Shown here: positions 5,818 through 9,947 of the stretch, piece by piece
Layout of the letters: each line of letters begins with the position of its first letter
Numbering within the stretch: the first letter of the stretch is position 1
Assembly: GCA_946481445.1 (NCBI GenBank)
Contig: CAMLOA010000037.1
Span: forward strand, 1-9,947
Origin: an uncultured Devosia sp.
GTDB lineage: Bacteria > Pseudomonadota > Alphaproteobacteria > Rhizobiales > Devosiaceae
Length of the DNA stretch: 9,947 nt
Reading direction: 5' to 3'
The notes under the pieces: model-generated
Databases searched by the model: none
What the model was told of the DNA's origin: nothing
The model's input: the letters and a program-made list of their open reading frames with translations, nothing else
Translations under genes and position numbers: made by a program

Positions 5818-7703
5818 AGACGTCCATCGCAACGGTGTCGATCAGCGGCGACCTCGCCGGTAAGCTCGAGGCGATCGCCAAGGCGGGATTCGACGGCGTC
5901 GAAATCTTCGAGAACGACTTTCTGATCTTCGACGCCTCGCCGCGCGAGATCGGCCAGATGGTGCGCGATGCCGGCCTGGCGCTGAGCCTGTTCCAGCCTT
6001 TCCGCGACTTCGAGGGCCTGCCCGAGCCCTATCGCAGCCGCGCCTTCGACCGCGCCCGCCGCAAGTTCGACGTCATGAACGAGATGGGCGCCGAACTGAT
6101 GCTGGTCTGCTCGTCGGTATCGCCCCTGGCCCTGGGCGGGATCGACCGCATCGCCGCCGACTTCGCCGAGCTGGGCGAACTGGCAGCGCAGCGCGGCGTG
6201 CGGGTGGGCTATGAAGCGCTCGGCTGGGGCCGGCACATCAACGACCATCGCGACGCCTGGGAAGTGGTGCGGCGCGCCGACCACCCCCGCATCGGGCTGA
6301 TCCTGGACAGTTTCCACACCCTGTCGCGCGGAATAGATCCCGACACTATCCGGTCCATCCCGCATGAGCGCATCTTCCTGGTGCAGCTGGCCGACGCGCC
6401 GCGGCTCGACATGGACCTGCTGTCCTGGAGCCGGCACTATCGCATGATGCCCGGCGAGGGCGACCTGCCGGTCGAAGCCTTCATGCGCGCCGTTGCCGCC
6501 ACAGGCTATGACGGCACGGTCTCGCTCGAGATCTTCAACGACCAGTTTCGCGGGGCCTCCAGCCATTCCATCGCGCGGGATGGGCACCGCTCGCTGATCA
6601 ACCTGCTCGATGGCGTGCGCCGCAACGAGCCGGAGGTGCGGATCACCGGGCTGCCGCAGATCCCGCCGCTGCCGCGCACCAGCGGCGTGGCCTTTGTCGA
6701 ATTCGCCGCGGACCAGGAACAGGCCCGTTCACTCGCCGTCGTGCTGCGCCAGCTGGGCTTCAGCCTGACCGGGCGCCATCGGAGCAAGGATGTCGCGCGC
6801 TTCAGCCAGGGCGCGATCAATATCGTGATCAACAGCGAGAAGCAGGGCCTGGCGCACAGCGCCTTCGTGGTGCGCGGGCTCACGGCCTATGCGATGGGGA
6901 TCGCCGTGGACGACGCGGCGGCGGCGCTGCGCCGGGCGCAGGCCATGGACGCCGCGCGCTTCGAACAGGAAACGTCCCCGGACGAGGCCCGCGTTCCGGC
7001 CATTCGCGGCGTCGGCGGCGGCGTGCTCTATTTCCTCGATGGGTCCGAGGGCCTGGGCAATATCTGGGAGAACGAGTTCGTGCCGGTGGAGGAAGCCGGC
7101 CCGGATGCCGGGCTCACCCGCATCGACCATGTGGCCCAGACCGTGCCCAATGACGAATTGCTCAGCTGGCTGCTCTACTACCAGTCCGTGCTGCCGACCC
7201 GGAAACTGGCGCCGGTCGACATCGTCGATCCGCAGGGCCTGATCCGCAGCCAGGTGGTGCAGAGCCCCGGCGGCGATATCCGCATCACGCTCAACGGCAC
7301 CGAGGACCGCAGCACCGTGGCCGGCCACTTCCTGGCCGAGTCCTTCGGCCCCGGAATCCAGCACCTCGCCTTTGCCACCGCCGACATCTTTGCCGCCGCG
7401 CGCCGGATGCAGGCCAATGGGCTCGTGCCCCTCGCCATCTCGCAGAACTATTACGAGGATATCGAAGTCCGCTACGGGCTCGACCCCGATTTCACCGCCG
7501 CGCTGCGGCAGTTCAACATCCTTTACGACCGCGATGCGGAAGGCGAATATCTGCAGCTCTATACCGTGCCGATCGGGGAGGGGTTCTTTTTCGAGATCGT
7601 CGAGCGGCGCGGCGGCTATGGGGGGTATGGCGGGCCGAACGCCATCTTCCGCATCGCCGCCCAGCGCCGCCACCTGCGCCCGGCCGCCGTGCCGCGGCTC
7701 TGA
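5814..7703 (+). CDS. quiC: 3-dehydroshikimate dehydratase with C-terminal HPPD-like dioxygenase domain
   Basis: A 629-residue two-domain enzyme resembling Pseudomonas putida QuiC1. The N-terminal TIM barrel (about 1-270, AP-endonuclease-2/sugar-isomerase fold) dehydrates 3-dehydroshikimate to protocatechuate. Its likely metal ligands are Glu134 (GYEALGW), Asp165 (LILDSFH), Gln191 (LVQLAD) and Glu239 (VSLEIFND), positions that match those I recall for QuiC1. Residues about 287-629 form a vicinal-oxygen-chelate/4-hydroxyphenylpyruvate dioxygenase-like region. Its His439 (RIDHVAQ), His517 (GIQHLAF) and Glu594 (FFFEIVER) form an apparently intact iron triad. What this second domain does is not settled. 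ATG 5814 is preferred to ATG 5808 because AAGGAG (5801-5806) lies 7 bases before 5814 but only 1 base before 5808. The start overlaps the dehydrogenase stop as ATGA, implying coupled translation. Product protocatechuate would feed the beta-ketoadipate pathway, whose genes are not in the window. Confidence 0.92.
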   Translation: MKTSIATVSISGDLAGKLEAIAKAGFDGVEIFENDFLIFDASPREIGQMVRDAGLALSLFQPFRDFEGLPEPYRSRAFDRARRKFDVMNEMGAELMLVCSSVSPLALGGIDRIAADFAELGELAAQRGVRVGYEALGWGRHINDHRDAWEVVRRADHPRIGLILDSFHTLSRGIDPDTIRSIPHERIFLVQLADAPRLDMDLLSWSRHYRMMPGEGDLPVEAFMRAVAATGYDGTVSLEIFNDQFRGASSHSIARDGHRSLINLLDGVRRNEPEVRITGLPQIPPLPRTSGVAFVEFAADQEQARSLAVVLRQLGFSLTGRHRSKDVARFSQGAINIVINSEKQGLAHSAFVVRGLTAYAMGIAVDDAAAALRRAQAMDAARFEQETSPDEARVPAIRGVGGGVLYFLDGSEGLGNIWENEFVPVEEAGPDAGLTRIDHVAQTVPNDELLSWLLYYQSVLPTRKLAPVDIVDPQGLIRSQVVQSPGGDIRITLNGTEDRSTVAGHFLAESFGPGIQHLAFATADIFAAARRMQANGLVPLAISQNYYEDIEVRYGLDPDFTAALRQFNILYDRDAEGEYLQLYTVPIGEGFFFEIVERRGGYGGYGGPNAIFRIAAQRRHLRPAAVPRL

Positions 7704-7723
7704 CATAGCCGTCGACCTTCCCG

Positions 7724-7739
7724 AATTAACATGAGGTTA
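7724..7739 (+). promoter_or_regulatory. Candidate LysR operator, copy 2 (upstream of tctC)
   Basis: AATTAACATGAGGTTA matches 14 of 16 bases of 4891-4906. It carries a perfect TAAC-N5-GTTA dyad and so a T-N11-A LysR-type core. It lies in the 153-base gap between quiC and tctC, about 120 bases before the tctC start, in a locally AT-rich patch. It suggests that the transporter genes have their own promoter under the same regulator. Function is inferred. Confidence 0.5.
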
Positions 7740-7831
7740 TAGAAAGTGCCTGAAATGGTATTTGCGTTAGCAGGACCGGGACGGCATTTTCGACGGTGAC
7801 CAGCGCGGCCAGCCGCACTGCAGATCAAGCA

Positions 7832-7844
7832 GGGGCGATGCCCC
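7832..7844 (+). other. Short GC hairpin just before the tctC ribosome site
   Basis: GGGGC (7832-7836), GAT, GCCCC (7840-7844) forms a short 5-bp stem ending one base before the SD GGGAGGA (7846-7852). It could protect the 5' end of the mRNA or tune access of ribosomes to tctC. In such a GC-rich region a short stem like this may also be chance. Confidence 0.25.
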
Positions 7845-7856
7845 CGGGAGGAAACT

Positions 7857-8861
7857 ATGCTTCGTAGAACTTTGTTTGCAACGGCGGCCGCCGCTGCCCT
7901 CGTGCTGGGCACGGGCGTGGCCCAGGCCCAGACATTCCCCGAGCGCGAACTGCTCGGGGTGGTGATGTGGGGCGCCGGCGGCGCCACCGACGTGGTGGCC
8001 CGCGCCGTCAACCCCGCCGCCGAAGCGGCCCTGGGCAAGACCATCGTCGTGCTGAACAAGGCCGGCGGCGCCGGCGCCATCTCGACCGCCTATGTCAATT
8101 CGGCTCCGTCGGACGGCTACACCATTCTCTATGGCGCGGAAAACCCGCAGCTGCATCCGGTTATGGGCGTCTCCGACCTCGACTACGACGCTTTCTTCCC
8201 GGTCAATATCCTGGGCCGCGGCGTCGCCGTGGTCGTGGTGCCCGCAGCATCCAAGTACCAGACCATGGAAGACCTGCTGGCTGACATCCAGGCCAATCCG
8301 GGCATGGTCAAGATGGGTTCGACCGGTCCGGGCGGCCTGCCCAGCACGGTGGGCGCGCTGATCAGCAGTTCGGCTGATTTCGACGTCACCGCCATCCCGT
8401 TCGAGGGCGAAGGCCCCGGCATCACCGCCATGCTGGGCAATGAAGTGGACTTCATGCCGGCCGGCGTCTCGGCCGCCGCCGAGCAGATCAAGGCGGGCAC
8501 GATCCGTGCGCTGGCCGTGGTCAATCCCGAGCCCATCGACTCCCTGCCCGGCGTGCCGGCCATCACCGACGCCGTGCCCGGCATGGCCAAGTATCTGCCC
8601 TGGGGGCCCTTCTACGGGGTCTTCGTCAAGAACGACGTGCCCGACGAGGTCAAGATGACCCTGGTTGCCGCCTACGAAAAGGCAGCCCAGAGCGAGGAAT
8701 TCGTGACGCTCATGGCCAATCGCGGCAATGTCATCATGAACATTTCGGGGCCCGCCGCCAGCGAGTTCCTGACCAAGTGGCAGCAGGTCACGGCCTGGGC
8801 GCTGCAGGATACCGGCGGCGCCGCCGTCGATCCGGAGACCCTGGGCATCCCGCGCCCCTAA
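7857..8861 (+). CDS. tctC: TctC-type periplasmic solute-binding protein (Bug family) of a TTT transporter
   Basis: A 334-residue periplasmic binding protein that captures a carboxylate substrate for the TctAB membrane complex. Residues 1-24 are a clear signal peptide (LRR, then an Ala/Leu core, ending AQA before Gln25). The mature part shows the Bug-family ligand loops MWGAGGATDVVARAV (37-51) and KAGGAGAISTAYV. It also has the central FEGEGPGITAMLGNEVDF segment and ends in a typical C-terminal helix region. Length fits the family. The SD GGGAGGA (7846-7852) supports ATG 7857. It begins a tctC-tctB-tctA set downstream of quiC. Placement with shikimate-degrading enzymes suggests uptake of shikimate, quinate or 3-dehydroshikimate; Bug sequences alone do not reveal the ligand. 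The candidate operator and separate leader suggest control by the same LysR protein, perhaps from its own promoter. Confidence 0.93.
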   Translation: MLRRTLFATAAAAALVLGTGVAQAQTFPERELLGVVMWGAGGATDVVARAVNPAAEAALGKTIVVLNKAGGAGAISTAYVNSAPSDGYTILYGAENPQLHPVMGVSDLDYDAFFPVNILGRGVAVVVVPAASKYQTMEDLLADIQANPGMVKMGSTGPGGLPSTVGALISSSADFDVTAIPFEGEGPGITAMLGNEVDFMPAGVSAAAEQIKAGTIRALAVVNPEPIDSLPGVPAITDAVPGMAKYLPWGPFYGVFVKNDVPDEVKMTLVAAYEKAAQSEEFVTLMANRGNVIMNISGPAASEFLTKWQQVTAWALQDTGGAAVDPETLGIPRP

Positions 8862-8880
8862 GGCGCCACCATCAAGCGGC

Positions 8881-8909
8881 GCGGGCGAGCCCGGACGGGG
8901 CCTGCCCGC
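8881..8909 (+). other. Strong intercistronic hairpin between tctC and tctB
   Basis: Bases 8881-8892 pair with 8898-8909: GCGGGC with GCCCGC outside, a G-U pair, one A-C mismatch, then GCCC with GGGC, and a GGACG loop. There is no T-run after it, so it is not a normal terminator. A stable hairpin 3' of a binding-protein gene can protect the upstream mRNA and give more binding protein than membrane subunits; that role is inferred here. Confidence 0.5.
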
Positions 8910-8925
8910 TGCCAGGGAGGGGAAT

Positions 8926-9414
8926 ATGGAACTGTCGCGGCGGCCAGGCGAACTGGTCTTTTCCATCCTGCTGATCGCCTTTGCACTGGCGGCCTTCTGG
9001 CAGGCTTTCGATATCTCCGGGTTCAAGGGCCTGTCCACGCCCGGCGTGTTCCCGATGCTGGCAACGGGCGCCATGGTCGCGGCCAGCGTGATCAATCTGG
9101 TCAGCCTGTTCCGGGCCCCTCCGCCATCCACCGAGCATGGCGGCGTGGCGGCGCGGTTCGTGCGCGAATATGTCCCGGTCCGGCACCTGACGGTCTTTGC
9201 CATGCTGGTCGCCTATGTGCTGACCATGCCCCTGCTCGGCTTCGTCATCGGCTCAGGCCTGTTCCTGGTGGCCATGATCCAGTTCCTGTGGCGCAAGAAC
9301 CTGCTGTTCACCCTGCTCATCAGCGCGGTTGCCCTCGCCCTGGTCTATTTCGTCTTCCGCACCCTGTTCCAGGTCGTCCTGCCGCAGGGCTCGCTCTTTC
9401 CGGGGCTGTCGTGA
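8926..9414 (+). CDS. tctB: TctB-type small membrane subunit of a TTT transporter
   Basis: A 162-residue small integral membrane protein of the TctB family (DUF1468), the minor subunit that pairs with TctA in the cytoplasmic membrane. Four to five hydrophobic segments are visible at about 10-28, 40-62, 85-105, 105-121 and 126-147, with a polar loop at 64-84 (PPPSTEHGG). The motif STPGVFPML (37-45) is typical of the family, and the length is normal. GGAGG (8916-8920) lies 5 bases before ATG 8926. The gene follows tctC after 64 bases that contain a strong hairpin, and its TGA overlaps the tctA ATG by one base, implying coupled translation and fixed TctA/TctB stoichiometry. Confidence 0.92.
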   Translation: MELSRRPGELVFSILLIAFALAAFWQAFDISGFKGLSTPGVFPMLATGAMVAASVINLVSLFRAPPPSTEHGGVAARFVREYVPVRHLTVFAMLVAYVLTMPLLGFVIGSGLFLVAMIQFLWRKNLLFTLLISAVALALVYFVFRTLFQVVLPQGSLFPGLS

Positions 9415-9947
9415 TGTTCATGCAAGCACTGGCCGATTTCGGCACCGTCTGGCTCGATCCCTGGCTGCTGTTCCTGACGGCCGCCGGCACGATGGCGGGC
9501 ATCTATATCGGCGCCATTCCCGGCCTCTCGGTCACCATGGCGACCTCGATCCTGATCTCGTTTACCTTCAAGTGGCATGTGAACGAGGCGCTGGCGCTGA
9601 TTTCCGGCGTCTTCCTTGGCGGGGTCTATGGCGGCTCGCGCACCGCGATCCTGCTCAACATACCCGGCGCGCCCAGCGCCATCGCCACCGCGCTCGAAGG
9701 CTATCCCCTGGCCAAGAAGGGGCAGGCGGGCGAGGCCATCGGCCTCACCACAGTCATGTCCGTCATCGGCGGCTTTGTCGGCATCATCGCCCTGGCAACC
9801 CTCGCACCGGCCATTTCCAGCATCGCGCTGATGTTCAATTCGCGCGACTACCTGCTGCTCGGGCTGATCGGTCTGTTGCTTGTCGGCACGCTCTCGGGCG
9901 AAAGCCTGGCCAAGGGCGTCTTCTCGGGCGCATTGGGCGTGACCATC
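9414..9947 (+). CDS. tctA: TctA-type large membrane subunit of a TTT transporter (cut by window end)
   Basis: The first 178 codons of the large permease subunit, which forms the translocation path of the secondary (ion-driven) TTT transporter. Family signatures are clear: GIYIGAIPGLS at 29-39, GGVYGGSRTAILLNIPGAP at 69-87, and EGYPLAKKGQAGEAIG at 95-110, followed by hydrophobic helices (about 111-140 and 146-160). TctA proteins are usually about 500 residues, so roughly two thirds lies outside the window. ATG 9414 shares its A with the tctB stop TGA (9412-9414). In-frame GTG 9411 and ATG 9420 are alternatives, and no strong SD is seen, which fits translational coupling to tctB. The frame is open to the window end with no defect. 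Confidence 0.93.
   Translation, partial: MFMQALADFGTVWLDPWLLFLTAAGTMAGIYIGAIPGLSVTMATSILISFTFKWHVNEALALISGVFLGGVYGGSRTAILLNIPGAPSAIATALEGYPLAKKGQAGEAIGLTTVMSVIGGFVGIIALATLAPAISSIALMFNSRDYLLLGLIGLLLVGTLSGESLAKGVFSGALGVTI

Noticed and set aside
6729..7706. Minus-strand open frame opposite the C-terminal half of quiC
   Set aside because: Composition is that of a shadow frame, and the plus strand encodes an intact HPPD-like domain here.
7695..7711. CGGCT-N7-AGCCG stem at the end of quiC as a terminator
   Set aside because: The stem is only 5 bp, spans the stop codon and has no T-run after it, so quiC to tctC read-through remains possible.
7748..7767. Sigma-54 promoter at TGGTATTTGC upstream of tctC
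   Set aside because: The GG and GC elements are too close together for the required -24/-12 spacing.
7767..9203. Long minus-strand open frame opposite tctC and tctB
   Set aside because: It overlaps two clear family members almost completely, and its translation is rich in Gly, His, Asp and Arg with no domain. It is an antisense shadow of GC-rich codon usage.

Overview
The window is GC-rich, densely coded bacterial chromosome. Gene content and protein style point to an alphaproteobacterium of the Hyphomicrobiales, plausibly a Devosia relative; this is inferred from protein character, not from a marker gene. No rRNA, tRNA, CRISPR array, insertion sequence or phage gene was seen.

Left part (1-3809). 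The window opens inside maeB, an NADP-type malic enzyme read leftwards; its C-terminal part lies outside. Divergent from it is a two-gene rightward unit: a small membrane-anchored protein of unknown function with two cysteines, then a secreted protein that joins a YcnI (DUF1775) domain to a PCu(A)C copper-chaperone domain. A strong hairpin terminator closes this unit. Convergent with it is fabV, a trans-2-enoyl-ACP/CoA reductase that appears to start at TTG.

Right part (3986-9947). This looks like one catabolic locus for shikimate-type cyclohexene carboxylates, all rightward: a LysR-family regulator, a shikimate/quinate dehydrogenase-like enzyme (TTG start), a two-domain 3-dehydroshikimate dehydratase of the QuiC type, and a tripartite tricarboxylate (TTT) transporter, tctC-tctB-tctA, with tctA cut by the window end. 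The expected flow is uptake by TctCBA, oxidation to 3-dehydroshikimate by the dehydrogenase, then dehydration to protocatechuate by QuiC. Protocatechuate ring cleavage is not encoded here. The dehydrogenase and quiC overlap at ATGA, and tctB and tctA overlap by one base, so both pairs are probably translationally coupled.

The most useful non-coding signal is an AT-rich sequence, AATTAACATGA(T/G)GTT, found once before the dehydrogenase-quiC pair and once before tctC. It contains a TAAC-N5-GTTA dyad with a LysR-type T-N11-A layout. It is a good candidate for the operator through which the adjacent LysR protein controls both enzyme and transporter genes. Other structure includes a strong hairpin between tctC and tctB and two smaller hairpins or dyads in leader regions. 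There is no gene-free stretch over 300 bases.
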